From positions 27,650 to 91,649 of the forward strand of contig DFMV01000018.1 in assembly GCA_002375765.1 (NCBI GenBank): DNA of 64,000 bases, given 5' to 3'. Under the pieces are notes generated by a model. That model ran no database searches and was not told the origin of the DNA. It saw only the letters and a program-made list of their open reading frames with translations. The first letter of the stretch is position 1. Every line of letters starts with the position of its first letter. The position numbers and the translations under genes are program-made. This stretch comes from Rhizobiales bacterium UBA3584 (GTDB lineage Bacteria > Pseudomonadota > Alphaproteobacteria > Rhizobiales > Devosiaceae). This document shows positions 27,790 through 36,677 of this stretch, one piece after another.

Positions 27790-28785
27790 ATGAGCTTGAT
27801 CAAAACCCTACTGACATCCACGGTCATTGCTGCATCCATGATGACAGTGACGGCGCCCGCCCAGGCCCAGACCCGCATTGCGGTGCTGGTCAAATCGCTG
27901 GGCAACGGCTTTTTCGAGGCCGCAGCACGCGGCGCAGAAGAAGCGGCAGAGGAAATCGGCGATGTCGAGATCATCTATACCGGGCCGACCGAGCCGACGG
28001 CCGAGGCCCAGATCGAAGTCATCAACACGCTGATCGCACAGCAGGTCGATGCCATCGCCATCTCGGCCAACGACCCCGACGCCGTGGTTCCCGCGCTGCA
28101 GCGCGCAATGGAACGCGGCATCACGGTGGTTTCCTGGGATTCCGGTGTTGCGGAAGCCGGGCGTGAAATGCATCTCAACCCGTCCTCGAATGCGCTGATC
28201 GGTGACACGATCATCCGTCTGGCCGCCGACCACCTTCCCGACGGCGGACAGGTTGCCATTCTTTCGGCCACCGCAACGGCCACCAACCAGAACATCTGGA
28301 TCGAGGAGGCCCAGGCGGTTCTTCCGAACTATGAGGGGATCGAACTGGTCGACATCGTTTATGGCGACGACCTTTCGGACAAATCCTACCGCGAGGCCCA
28401 GGGCCTGATGCAGTCCTATCCCGAACTCGACGCCATTATTGCGCCGACCACGGTGGGCATCGTTGCAGCCGCCCAGGCGGTGACCGATGCGGGCAAGATC
28501 GGCGAGATCAATGTGACCGGCCTGGCCCTGCCCTCGGAAATGGCGGGCCATATCGAGTCCGGCGCTTCGAAATCCTTTGCGATCTGGAATCCCATCGATC
28601 TGGGCTATTCGATCACCCATATCGCCCATGCCCTGGCAACGGACGCGGCGACCGCCGAGCCCGGCGCGACCATCGGCATCGGCCGGGTGGGCGAGGTGAC
28701 AATCGGCGACAATGGCGAAGCCGCCATGTCCGAGCCGTTCACCTACGACGCCTCCAATATCGATGAGTACAAGGACATCTTCTAG
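27790..28785 (+). CDS. rhaS: Rhamnose ABC transporter substrate-binding protein
   Basis: 331 residues from the ATG at 27790 (GGGAGGA 4 bp upstream). A signal peptide (about 1-26, ending APAQA) is followed by a type I periplasmic binding fold of the autoinducer-2/ribose group: RIAVLVKSLGNGFFEAAARGAEEAAEE, AISANDPDAVVPALQRAMERGITVVSWDS and MQSYPELDAIIAPTTVGIVAAAQAV. The position between rhaR and the importer genes identifies it as the rhamnose receptor of the CUT2 family system. Confidence 0.92.
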   Translation: MSLIKTLLTSTVIAASMMTVTAPAQAQTRIAVLVKSLGNGFFEAAARGAEEAAEEIGDVEIIYTGPTEPTAEAQIEVINTLIAQQVDAIAISANDPDAVVPALQRAMERGITVVSWDSGVAEAGREMHLNPSSNALIGDTIIRLAADHLPDGGQVAILSATATATNQNIWIEEAQAVLPNYEGIELVDIVYGDDLSDKSYREAQGLMQSYPELDAIIAPTTVGIVAAAQAVTDAGKIGEINVTGLALPSEMAGHIESGASKSFAIWNPIDLGYSITHIAHALATDAATAEPGATIGIGRVGEVTIGDNGEAAMSEPFTYDASNIDEYKDIF

Positions 28786-28796
28786 TCCATGCTGGA

Positions 28797-28826
28797 GGGA
28801 CCCGGCGGCCGATGCTGCCGGGTCCC
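28797..28826 (+). terminator. Hairpin between rhaS and rhaT
   Basis: GGGACCCGGC (28797-28806) and GCCGGGTCCC (28817-28826) form a perfect 10-bp GC-rich stem with a 10-base loop, followed by CCTGTCTTTT. Its place, directly after the binding-protein gene, is where CUT2 operons commonly carry a partial terminator or 3'-end stabiliser that makes the binding protein more abundant than the membrane parts. Confidence 0.65.
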
Positions 28827-28863
28827 CCTGTCTTTTCCGATCCGATTACAAAGGTCCGCGACG

Positions 28864-30399
28864 ATGGCCGCCGCACTATCTGCCACCGCGCCGCACACAG
28901 ATGCGGATGCCCCTGTGTTACGCCTTTCGGGCATTTCCAAATCGTTCCCCGGCGTCAAGGCGCTGGATGGCATTTCGCTCGAGCTTTATCCCGGACAGGT
29001 CACGGCGCTTATCGGAGAGAACGGGGCGGGAAAATCGACGCTGGTCAAGATCATGACCGGCATTTATCAGCCCGATGCGGGCACGATCGAATTGGGCGGC
29101 CAAGAGATCAATTTCGGTTCGGCGCATAGCGCGCTCGATCATGGCATTACGGCCATTCATCAGGAAACGGTTTTATTTGACGAGCTCTCGGTCGCAGAGA
29201 ACATTTTCCTGGGCCATGCTCCGCGCACCCGTTTGGGCTTTGTCGACTGGAAAACATTGCGGGCAGAAGCCGCCGATATCCTGAAATCGATGGGAGCGCC
29301 CATCGAGCCATCGGCCCGGCTCAAGGATCTCTCGATTGCCAGCAAGCATCTGGTCGCCGTGGCGCGGGCCATGTCGATCGAAGCGCAGATCGTCATCATG
29401 GACGAGCCGACCGCGGCGCTGTCGCACAAGGAAATCGAGGAATTGTTCGTTCTGATCGACCTGCTCAGGCAGGACGGCAAGGCGATCTTGTTCATCTCAC
29501 ACAAATTTCACGAAATCTTCCGCATTGCCGACCGCTACACGGTGTTCCGCGACGGGCAGATGATCGGCGCGGGCAAGATGGAAGACACCGACCAGCGCGA
29601 ACTGGTCAGGATGATGGTGGGCCGCTCGGTCGATCAGGCTTTTCCCAAGCAAGACGTGGCTATCGGAGAAACCGTTCTCGCGGTCGACAATCTCTGCCAT
29701 CCCACCGAGTTCGACTCCATCAGCTTTGAGCTCAGGAAAGGGGAAATCCTCGGCTTTTACGGGCTGGTGGGCGCCGGGCGCTCGGAACTGATGCAGGCTC
29801 TTTTCGGCGCGACTGCCCCTTCATCGGGGCGGGTGACGCTCAATGGCGCACCGGCACTTGCAAAGTCGGAAGCGGATGCCATCGAAAAGGGCATCGTCTA
29901 TGTTCCCGAAGAGCGCGGGCGGCAGGGCGCGGTGATCGGGCTGCCGATTTTCCAGAACATTTCCCTTCCTTCGCTCAAGAAAACGTCCCGCCAGGGGTTT
30001 CTCGACCTCGCAGCCGAGTTCGCGCTCGCCCGGCAATATGCCGAAAAGCTCGATCTGCGCGCGGCATCGCTCAGCCAGGACGTCGGCACGCTTTCGGGCG
30101 GCAACCAGCAAAAGGTGGTGATCGCCAAATGGCTGGCCACCCAGCCCAAGGTCATCATTCTCGACGAACCCACCAAGGGCATCGACATCGGCTCGAAAGC
30201 GGCAGTGCATGCCTTCATGAGCGCGTTGGCCGCAGAGGGGTTGTCGGTGATCATGGTGTCTTCGGAGCTGCCCGAGATCATGGGCATGTCGGACAGGGTG
30301 ATCGTCATGCGCGAGGGCCTTATTGCCGGGGAATTCGCGCGCGACGCGCTCGATGCGGAAACACTGGTGCGGACCGCAGCCGGAATTGAGGATCACTGA
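28864..30399 (+). CDS. rhaT: Rhamnose ABC transporter ATP-binding protein (two ATPase domains)
   Basis: 511 residues from the ATG at 28864. CUT2-type fusion of two ABC domains. The first has Walker A GENGAGKSTLVKI, Q-loop AIHQETVLFDEL and Walker B IVIMDEPTAALSH. The second has a modified Walker A GLVGAGRSELMQALFG, signature LSGGNQQKVVIAKWLA and Walker B VIILDEPTKGIDIG. It powers uptake through RhaP and RhaQ. Note that this RhaT is the rhizobial ABC ATPase, not the unrelated enteric proton symporter of the same name. Confidence 0.93.
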   Translation: MAAALSATAPHTDADAPVLRLSGISKSFPGVKALDGISLELYPGQVTALIGENGAGKSTLVKIMTGIYQPDAGTIELGGQEINFGSAHSALDHGITAIHQETVLFDELSVAENIFLGHAPRTRLGFVDWKTLRAEAADILKSMGAPIEPSARLKDLSIASKHLVAVARAMSIEAQIVIMDEPTAALSHKEIEELFVLIDLLRQDGKAILFISHKFHEIFRIADRYTVFRDGQMIGAGKMEDTDQRELVRMMVGRSVDQAFPKQDVAIGETVLAVDNLCHPTEFDSISFELRKGEILGFYGLVGAGRSELMQALFGATAPSSGRVTLNGAPALAKSEADAIEKGIVYVPEERGRQGAVIGLPIFQNISLPSLKKTSRQGFLDLAAEFALARQYAEKLDLRAASLSQDVGTLSGGNQQKVVIAKWLATQPKVIILDEPTKGIDIGSKAAVHAFMSALAAEGLSVIMVSSELPEIMGMSDRVIVMREGLIAGEFARDALDAETLVRTAAGIEDH

Positions 30400-30401
30400 A
30401 T

Positions 30402-31382
30402 TTGGCCTATGTACTCAAACATCGCGAATTCATTCTCTTGGGCGCCATCGCGGTGCTGATCGCCCTGATCACCGTGCGGTTTCCCGGCTTTATCGCCCCG
30501 GTTAATCTGGTGCGGGTGTTTGACGACACCTCCATCCTGATCATCCTGGCGCTGGGGCAGATGGTGGTGATCCTTACCCGCTGCATCGATCTTTCGATTG
30601 CCGCCAATCTGGCGCTGTGCGGGATGATCGTGGCCATGCTCAACATGATTTTTCCCGACCTGCCGGTGCCAGCGCTGATTGCCATCGGCATCATGGCAGG
30701 CGCAGCGCTGGGCGCGTTCAACGGCATTTTGGTGTGGAAACTCGACATGCCCTCGATCGTCGTGACACTGGGCACCATGACCATCTTTCGGGGTTCGATC
30801 TTCCTTCTTTCCTCGGGCCAATGGGTCAACGCGCACCAGATGTCTGAAGCCTTCAAGGCCTTTCCGCGCGCAACGCTCATAGGCATGCCGGTATTTTCCT
30901 GGTTCGCCATTGCCGTGATTGCCGTGTTTTTCGTGCTCATGACCCGCACGCCGCTGGGCCGCGCGCTTTATGCCGTGGGGGTCAATCCCACCGCGTCGGT
31001 CTATGCCGGCATCGATGTGGGCCGCAGCCGGTTTTTTGCGTTCGTCATATCGGGCATGGTTGCCGGCCTGGCCGGGTATCTTTGGGTGGCGCGCTATGCG
31101 GTCGCCTATACCGATATCGCCGGAGGGTTCGAGCTCGAGGTGGTTGCGGCCTGTGTGATCGGGGGCATTTCGATTGCCGGTGGCATCGGCACCGTGGGTG
31201 GTGCGGTGCTCGGGGCGCTGTTTTTGGGCGTGGTCAAGAACGCCCTTCCGGTGATCGGGGTTTCACCGTTCGCCCAGATGGCCATTTCGGGCGCCGTCAT
31301 CATCATTGCCGTCATCTTCAACGCCCGCGCCGAACGCAAGAAGGGCCGGATCATCCTGCGCAAAGCCGAGGCCCATTCATGA
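30402..31382 (+). CDS. rhaP: Rhamnose ABC transporter permease 1
   Basis: 326 residues starting at a TTG two bases after the rhaT stop, followed by AYVLKHREFILLGAIAVL. It has about eight to ten membrane helices with the CUT2 permease pattern: ILALGQMVVILTRCIDLSIAANLAL near the N-terminus, LDMPSIVVTLGTMTIFRG, and a C-terminal GGFELEVVAACVIGGISIAGGIGTVGGAVLGA. It pairs with RhaQ. The stop overlaps the rhaQ start (ATGA). Confidence 0.93.
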   Translation: MAYVLKHREFILLGAIAVLIALITVRFPGFIAPVNLVRVFDDTSILIILALGQMVVILTRCIDLSIAANLALCGMIVAMLNMIFPDLPVPALIAIGIMAGAALGAFNGILVWKLDMPSIVVTLGTMTIFRGSIFLLSSGQWVNAHQMSEAFKAFPRATLIGMPVFSWFAIAVIAVFFVLMTRTPLGRALYAVGVNPTASVYAGIDVGRSRFFAFVISGMVAGLAGYLWVARYAVAYTDIAGGFELEVVAACVIGGISIAGGIGTVGGAVLGALFLGVVKNALPVIGVSPFAQMAISGAVIIIAVIFNARAERKKGRIILRKAEAHS

Positions 31383-32386
31383 GCACCTCCGCCCCCTCCC
31401 CCCGTTCCATCCCCGACCGGCTCGACAGCCCGCTTCTGAGTGCGCTCAAAAGCTGGGAATTTCTGTTGCTGCTCGTTGCCGTGGCCATCTTTGTCTTCAA
31501 CAGCTTTGCGACGCCCTATTTTCTTTCGCCCTGGAGCCTTTCGGACGCCACGTTCAACTTCACCGAACGCGGCATCATCGCCCTCGCCATGGCGATGGTG
31601 ATCATTTCGGGCGAGATCGACCTTTCGGTTGCCGGCATTCTGGCCCTTGCCTCGACGGCGATGGGCGCCGCCGCTCAGGTCGGGGCCGGTGTGCCCGAAC
31701 TCGTGGTGATCGGGCTTGGCGTGGGCGTTTTGTGCGGCATGTTCAATGGCATATTGGTGGCCGGGCTCAAGCTGCCCTCGATCGTGGTCACCATTGGCAC
31801 GATGAGCCTGTTCCGCGGCATCGCCTATATCGTTTTGGGCGATCAGGCCTATACCGGCTATCCCGCCGGTTTTTCGTTTTTCGGACAGGGCTATGTCTAT
31901 TGGGTCATCTCGTTCGAGATCGTCCTGTTCCTGATCATGGCCGTCATCTTCTACGTGCTGCTGCACCGCACCAGTTTCGGGCGCTCGGTCTATGCCATCG
32001 GCAACAACAATCTCGCCGCCCGGTTCTCGGGAATCCGCGTGCAGCGGGTCAAGTTCATCCTTTTCATGCTCACGGGCGCCATGGCCGGGCTCGCCGCGAT
32101 CCTTTTGACCTCGCGGCTGGGATCGACGCGTCCCTCGATCGCCTTTGCCTGGGAGCTTGAGGTTGTGACCATCGCGGTGCTTGGCGGCATCTCGATCCTG
32201 GGTGGAGCGGGAAGCATATTGGGCGTGGTGATTGCCGGGTTCGTGATGGGGCTGGTGACCTTCGGGCTAGGGCTGCTGAACGTTCCGGGGATCGTGATGT
32301 CGATTTTCACCGGCGCCATGCTGATCATCGTCATCGCGATGCCAATCGTCATCGGTCGGATCCGCAACAGGCTCGCGCGTCCATGA
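31379..32386 (+). CDS. rhaQ: Rhamnose ABC transporter permease 2
   Basis: 335 residues from the ATG overlapping the rhaP stop. It has the same CUT2 permease landmarks: IIALAMAMVIISGEIDLSVAGILALAS, LKLPSIVVTIGTMSLFRGIAYI, and AWELEVVTIAVLGGISILGGAGSILGVVIAGFVMG. A hydrophilic N-terminal tail of about 30 residues precedes the first helix. The stop again overlaps the next start (ATGA), so rhaP, rhaQ and rhaK are translationally coupled. Confidence 0.93.
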   Translation: MSTSAPSPRSIPDRLDSPLLSALKSWEFLLLLVAVAIFVFNSFATPYFLSPWSLSDATFNFTERGIIALAMAMVIISGEIDLSVAGILALASTAMGAAAQVGAGVPELVVIGLGVGVLCGMFNGILVAGLKLPSIVVTIGTMSLFRGIAYIVLGDQAYTGYPAGFSFFGQGYVYWVISFEIVLFLIMAVIFYVLLHRTSFGRSVYAIGNNNLAARFSGIRVQRVKFILFMLTGAMAGLAAILLTSRLGSTRPSIAFAWELEVVTIAVLGGISILGGAGSILGVVIAGFVMGLVTFGLGLLNVPGIVMSIFTGAMLIIVIAMPIVIGRIRNRLARP

Positions 32387-33771
32387 GCCATGTCGGCGTC
32401 ATCGATATCGGCAAGACCAACGCCAAGTTTGCCGTGGTCGATACCGAAACGCTGCGCGAAATCGCTGTCCGTACACGTCCCAATACCGTCATTGAGAGCC
32501 CGCCCTATCCGCACTTCGATATCGAGGGCATATGGGATTTTCTGAAATCGGCGATAGCCGAGTTCAATGCCCGATACCGATTGAGCGCGCTGACGATCAC
32601 CACCCATGGCGCGACGGCGGCGCTTGTCGACGAGGCGGGGGAGCTGACGCTGCCGGTTCTCGATTATGAGCATGACGGGCCGGACGGCGACCGCGGAGAT
32701 TATGACGTTATCGCGCCACCATTTGCCGAAACGCTTACCCCCAGGCTGCCGGCGGGGCTCAATCTGGGGGCCCAGCTTTTCCATTTGCAGCGCCATTGGC
32801 CACAGGCCGTTGCGCGCACGTCCGCCATTTTGACCTATCCGCAATATTGGGCTCATCGCCTGACGGGCGCGGCCGCATCGGAACTGACCTCGCTGGGCTG
32901 CCACACGGGATTGTGGGATTTTGAGCGCGGCGATTTTTCCTCGCTGGTCGATGCCATGGGCATCCGCGACAAGTTCCCGCCCCTTCGGTCGGCATTTGAC
33001 GTGCTGGGCACTGTCAGGCCGGTTTTGGCAAAAGAGCTGGGGCTGGGCGACGAGGTGCCGATCCATTGCGGCATTCACGATTCCAACGCTTCGCTGCTGC
33101 CTCATGTGCTGACGACCCAACCGCCTTTCGCCGTCGTCTCCACGGGCACCTGGGTTGTGGTATGCGCGCCCGGCGGGGCGCTCGACGGGCTCGATGAAAC
33201 GCGCGATTGCCTTGCCAATATCGATGCGCTGGGACGGACGGTGCCATCGGCGCGATTCATGGGCGGGCGGGAGTTTTCGCTGCTGACGGGCGGGGAAATC
33301 TGCGAGCCCGAAGATGCGGTGACCGAGCGGGTCCTGCGCGATCGGATCGTGCTGCTGCCGTCCGTGCAGACCGGGTCGGGGCCGTTTCCGCAAAGCATTG
33401 CACGCTGGAGCCTGCCGTCCGATGACCTCGATGCGGCGACACGCCATTGTGTCGTCTCGTTCTATCTCGCCCTGATGACGGCGGAATGCCTCGCGCTGGC
33501 CGGCGCCAGAGGTCCGGTGATCGTCGAGGGGCCTTTTGGGCGCAACCGGTCCTATCTCGACATGCTGGGAGCGGCGACCGGTCGCCCGGTCATCGCCAAT
33601 GCCGGCAACGCGACCGGCACCAGCATTGGCGCCGCCCTTCTGACGCTAGGGCCGCAGGCGCGGCCAAATCTCGATTACACCGCCCTGCCCCCGGCCGCCA
33701 ATGCGGGCCAGATGGCGCTCTACGCCAAGGCCTGGCGGCAGGCGGTGGACCACCCTTTCGCCCCTATCTGA
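32383..33771 (+). CDS. rhaK: L-rhamnulokinase (FGGY family)
   Basis: 462 residues. It phosphorylates L-rhamnulose to the 1-phosphate, the aldolase substrate. The N-terminal ASKHA phosphate-1 motif is VIDIGKTNAKFAVVD, the substrate region is ITTHGATAALVDEAGELTLPVLDYEHDG, and phosphate-2/adenosine motifs are VVSTGTWVVVCAPGG and GPVIVEGPFGRNRSYLDMLGAATG. In rhizobia this kinase is also needed for transport by the RhaSTPQ importer. It is last in the operon and its stop overlaps the convergent membrane-protein gene by 8 bp. Confidence 0.92.
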   Translation: MSHVGVIDIGKTNAKFAVVDTETLREIAVRTRPNTVIESPPYPHFDIEGIWDFLKSAIAEFNARYRLSALTITTHGATAALVDEAGELTLPVLDYEHDGPDGDRGDYDVIAPPFAETLTPRLPAGLNLGAQLFHLQRHWPQAVARTSAILTYPQYWAHRLTGAAASELTSLGCHTGLWDFERGDFSSLVDAMGIRDKFPPLRSAFDVLGTVRPVLAKELGLGDEVPIHCGIHDSNASLLPHVLTTQPPFAVVSTGTWVVVCAPGGALDGLDETRDCLANIDALGRTVPSARFMGGREFSLLTGGEICEPEDAVTERVLRDRIVLLPSVQTGSGPFPQSIARWSLPSDDLDAATRHCVVSFYLALMTAECLALAGARGPVIVEGPFGRNRSYLDMLGAATGRPVIANAGNATGTSIGAALLTLGPQARPNLDYTALPPAANAGQMALYAKAWRQAVDHPFAPI

Positions 33772-34135
33772 GCGCCCCGCACGCGGGCAGCATGAGGGCG
33801 CCGATCCCAGCATAGGCGATCGCCAAAAGCGATAGTGCCGAGAGGGCCCGCATCACGAAAGCCAGAAAATTCCACTGTTCGCTTTCGGCACGCGTGCCGG
33901 TAAAAAGCGCATAGGTCGGCGCTGTCCAGACAATGCCAGCACAGCAGGCGAGGCCGGCCAGCACGCTGACGGCCAGAACCCAGGCGCTGACGATGCCCTG
34001 ATCGACACTGCCTAAGGCGCACAGAGCCGATTGACCGCCATACATGGCGGTCAGCTGGAGCGCCCAGCAGATCGGGCCGAATATCAGAAATAACAGCGTG
34101 GCGACCATACGCCGGGATGAGGATACGTCACTCAT
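33764..34135 (-). CDS. Small membrane protein at the end of the terminal-oxidase operon
   Basis: About 123 residues from the ATG at 34135 (SDVSSSRRMVA); an ATG four codons earlier would overlap the coxA stop. It has three to four hydrophobic helices: LLFLIFGPICWALQLTAMYG, AWVLAVSVLAGLACCAGIVW and FLAFVMRALSALSLLAIAYAGIGALMLPACG. It shows no heme or copper motif. The position directly behind the fused coxA suggests an accessory or assembly role for this oxidase (inference). Confidence 0.7.
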   Translation of the reverse strand: MSDVSSSRRMVATLLFLIFGPICWALQLTAMYGGQSALCALGSVDQGIVSAWVLAVSVLAGLACCAGIVWTAPTYALFTGTRAESEQWNFLAFVMRALSALSLLAIAYAGIGALMLPACGALR

Positions 34136-34139
34136 GGCC

Positions 34140-36674
34140 CTATCCAATCAGGCGCGGGAAACCGTGGATCAGCAACAGCCCGACGAGCCCCTGCCCCACG
34201 GTGTAATAGTAGAGAAGCGCGGCGTTATCGAATGTTACGCGACGGACGCTGTCGAGCTGGCCGGTGATGTGCCGCGCCGCGGCGAACAGGCACATGATGA
34301 TGGCCGCCGCGCCGGCCTGGCCGGTCAGGATCGGCGCCATATAGACCATGGCGCCATAAGACGATGCGGTCGGATCCAGCCCGGTCAGCATGTGCCCCCA
34401 AATCTCGAGCCCCACCGCGCCGGCCATGGCCAAGGCGGCCAGGACCATCGCGGCGACAACCGGAACGCTGCGCCGGCCCTCGCGGGGGATCGCCCGGCCG
34501 GCCCAGGCCAGAACCGCGGCCCCGCCGACAAACAACAAAGCGCTGCCCAAGGGCAAGAGAAGGGATGGCGGCGCGGGTGAGCCGACCGGCGCCCAGACGT
34601 CGGGTGAGACCGTCCAGAGATAGAGATAGGAAAAGATGTAGGACACATAGAGCGAGGCCGAGACCAGCATCAGGACGACCATGGCCCACCAACTGTGAGA
34701 CAGCGGACCGGTGACATAGGTCGGCGCCCTGATGCCGCCACCGATATCGACCTTGCCGATGCCGGGCCTGTCGAGTTGCCAGGTCCAGACAAGGCAGGCG
34801 GCGATGGCAAGCACACCGCAGGCCAGCGCGATCTCGACCTGCTTGATGGTCAGAAGCAGGAAGAAGGCCGCCGTCATGGCCGCCGCCGCCAGTTGCGACC
34901 AGCCCGGTCCGGGCATCTGCAAGACGTATTGCGGCCTGGCATCGACAGCCGAGGTGACAAGGGTTTCGCGGCCCCCGGTCGGAGCGTTGGGGAGGTAATG
35001 GAGGCCTTCATCGACCTCCCTGGGCAGGTCGGGATTGTCCCAGACCGGCTCGCGGCTGGTCACGTGCGGAATCGAGCGCATGGCATAGACATCATTGGGC
35101 AGGAATTCGAGCGTCCCGGCGCCCCAGGGGTTTTCCGGCCCGCCATTGCCAATACGGAAATTGCGGATGAGGTCGATGACGAACACCAGAACGCCCGCCG
35201 CGATCGTGAAGGCTCCGACCGTCGAGATCATGTTGAGCACATCCCAGCCCAGATTGGAGGGATAGGTCCAAACGCGCCGTGGCATGCCGGCAAGGCCGGT
35301 TATGTGCATGGGAAAGAAGGTGACGTTAAAGCCGATGAACATCAGCCAGAACGCCCATGTGCCAAGCCGTTCCGACAGCATGTTCCTGCTCACGATCGGC
35401 GCCCAGTAATAGAAGGTCGCAAACAGGGGGAAGACCATGCCGCCGACAAGCACATAATGGAAATGGGCGACGACGAAATAGCTGTCATGGGCCTGGAAAT
35501 CGAAGGGCACGACGGCAACCATGACCCCGGTCAGCCCGCCCAGTGTGAAGATGAACAGAAAGCCCAGGATGAACAATGAGGGCACGTTGAGGCGGAACCG
35601 CTTGCGGCCTGCCGCCATGGTGGCGATCCAGGAGAAGACCTGAATGCCCGATGGGATGGCGACCGCCATGCTGGCCGCTGAAAAGAAGGCAAGGCTCAGC
35701 CCCGGAATTCCGGTCGTGAACATGTGGTGCACCCACAGACCGAACGAAAAGAAACCGGTGGCGATCAGGGCCACGACGATGAGCCGGTAACCGACCAGCG
35801 GCGTCTGGGCCATCGTGGGAATCATCATGGACACCAGTCCGGCAGCGGGCAGGAAGATGATGTAAACCTCCGGGTGACCGAAGAACCAGAACAGGTGCTG
35901 CCAAAGCAGGGAATCGCCACCGAGTTCGGCCGAAAAGAACGGCCAGCCGAAGGCGCGTTCGATCTCGAGCAGCATGGTGGCGAGGATGACCGCCGGGAAG
36001 GCAAAGACGATCATCGCCGCAAAGATCAGCATGGCCCAGCAAAAGATCGGCATCTTGGCCAGCGTCATGCCGGGCGGTCGGGTGCGCAGCACGCCGACGA
36101 TGATTTCTATTGCCCCGGCAATGGCCGAAATCTCGATGAACCCGATGCCCAGGAGCCAGAAATCTTCGGCGTTGCCGGGCGAAAATTCGGGCAGGGTGTT
36201 TGGCGGATACATGAACCATCCGCCTCTGGGGGCGAGGTCGTAAAGGATGGTCGAAAAGAACACCAGACCGCCAATGACATAGGCCCAGATGGCAAAGGCC
36301 GACAGACGGGGGAACGGCAGGTCTCGCGCGGCCAGCATTTGCGGCAACAACAAAACACCGAGCGCTTCCACGGCCGGGACGGCGAACAGGAACATCATCG
36401 TCGTGCCGTGGACGGTAAAGAGCTGATTGTAGAGGTCCTGGTTGACCAGCGTGTTGTCGCCCACCGCCAGCTGGGTGCGCATCACCAACGCCAGGATGCC
36501 CGCCAGTATGAAAAACAGGAACGCCACCCCGATATAGAGCGTGCCGATCACGGTGTTGTTGACCGCCGTGGGCAGTCGCCAGCCTTTGGGCGTCGCCCAG
36601 ATGCGCTTGAGGTCTTCAAGCTCGCTTTCGGGGCGGGGGCCCTTGTTGGGCAATTGTTCCAATCGATCACTCAT
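34140..36674 (-). CDS. ctaDE: Cytochrome c oxidase subunits I and III fused in one protein
   Basis: 844 residues. Residues about 1-575 are CoxI of the A1 heme-copper type: low-spin heme/D-channel region YNQLFTVHGTTMMF, GHPEVYIIFLPAAG (Cu_B His, channel Glu, cross-linked Tyr), WVHHMFTTG (Cu_B His pair) and VVAHFHYVLVGG (heme ligands). Residues about 645-844 are a CoxIII-like helix bundle (LSHSWWAMVVLMLVSASLYVSYIFSYLYLW ... YMAPILTGQAGAAAIIMCLF). It reduces O2 to water and pumps protons at the inner membrane. It starts 3 bp after the exchanger gene. The fusion is found in other caa3-type operons. Confidence 0.9.
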   Translation of the reverse strand: MSDRLEQLPNKGPRPESELEDLKRIWATPKGWRLPTAVNNTVIGTLYIGVAFLFFILAGILALVMRTQLAVGDNTLVNQDLYNQLFTVHGTTMMFLFAVPAVEALGVLLLPQMLAARDLPFPRLSAFAIWAYVIGGLVFFSTILYDLAPRGGWFMYPPNTLPEFSPGNAEDFWLLGIGFIEISAIAGAIEIIVGVLRTRPPGMTLAKMPIFCWAMLIFAAMIVFAFPAVILATMLLEIERAFGWPFFSAELGGDSLLWQHLFWFFGHPEVYIIFLPAAGLVSMMIPTMAQTPLVGYRLIVVALIATGFFSFGLWVHHMFTTGIPGLSLAFFSAASMAVAIPSGIQVFSWIATMAAGRKRFRLNVPSLFILGFLFIFTLGGLTGVMVAVVPFDFQAHDSYFVVAHFHYVLVGGMVFPLFATFYYWAPIVSRNMLSERLGTWAFWLMFIGFNVTFFPMHITGLAGMPRRVWTYPSNLGWDVLNMISTVGAFTIAAGVLVFVIDLIRNFRIGNGGPENPWGAGTLEFLPNDVYAMRSIPHVTSREPVWDNPDLPREVDEGLHYLPNAPTGGRETLVTSAVDARPQYVLQMPGPGWSQLAAAAMTAAFFLLLTIKQVEIALACGVLAIAACLVWTWQLDRPGIGKVDIGGGIRAPTYVTGPLSHSWWAMVVLMLVSASLYVSYIFSYLYLWTVSPDVWAPVGSPAPPSLLLPLGSALLFVGGAAVLAWAGRAIPREGRRSVPVVAAMVLAALAMAGAVGLEIWGHMLTGLDPTASSYGAMVYMAPILTGQAGAAAIIMCLFAAARHITGQLDSVRRVTFDNAALLYYYTVGQGLVGLLLIHGFPRLIG

Positions 36675-36677
36675 GGC

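Noticed and set aside
31990..33447. 485-codon minus-strand frame across rhaQ and rhaK
   Set aside because: It covers two well-defined, translationally coupled genes and lacks any domain.
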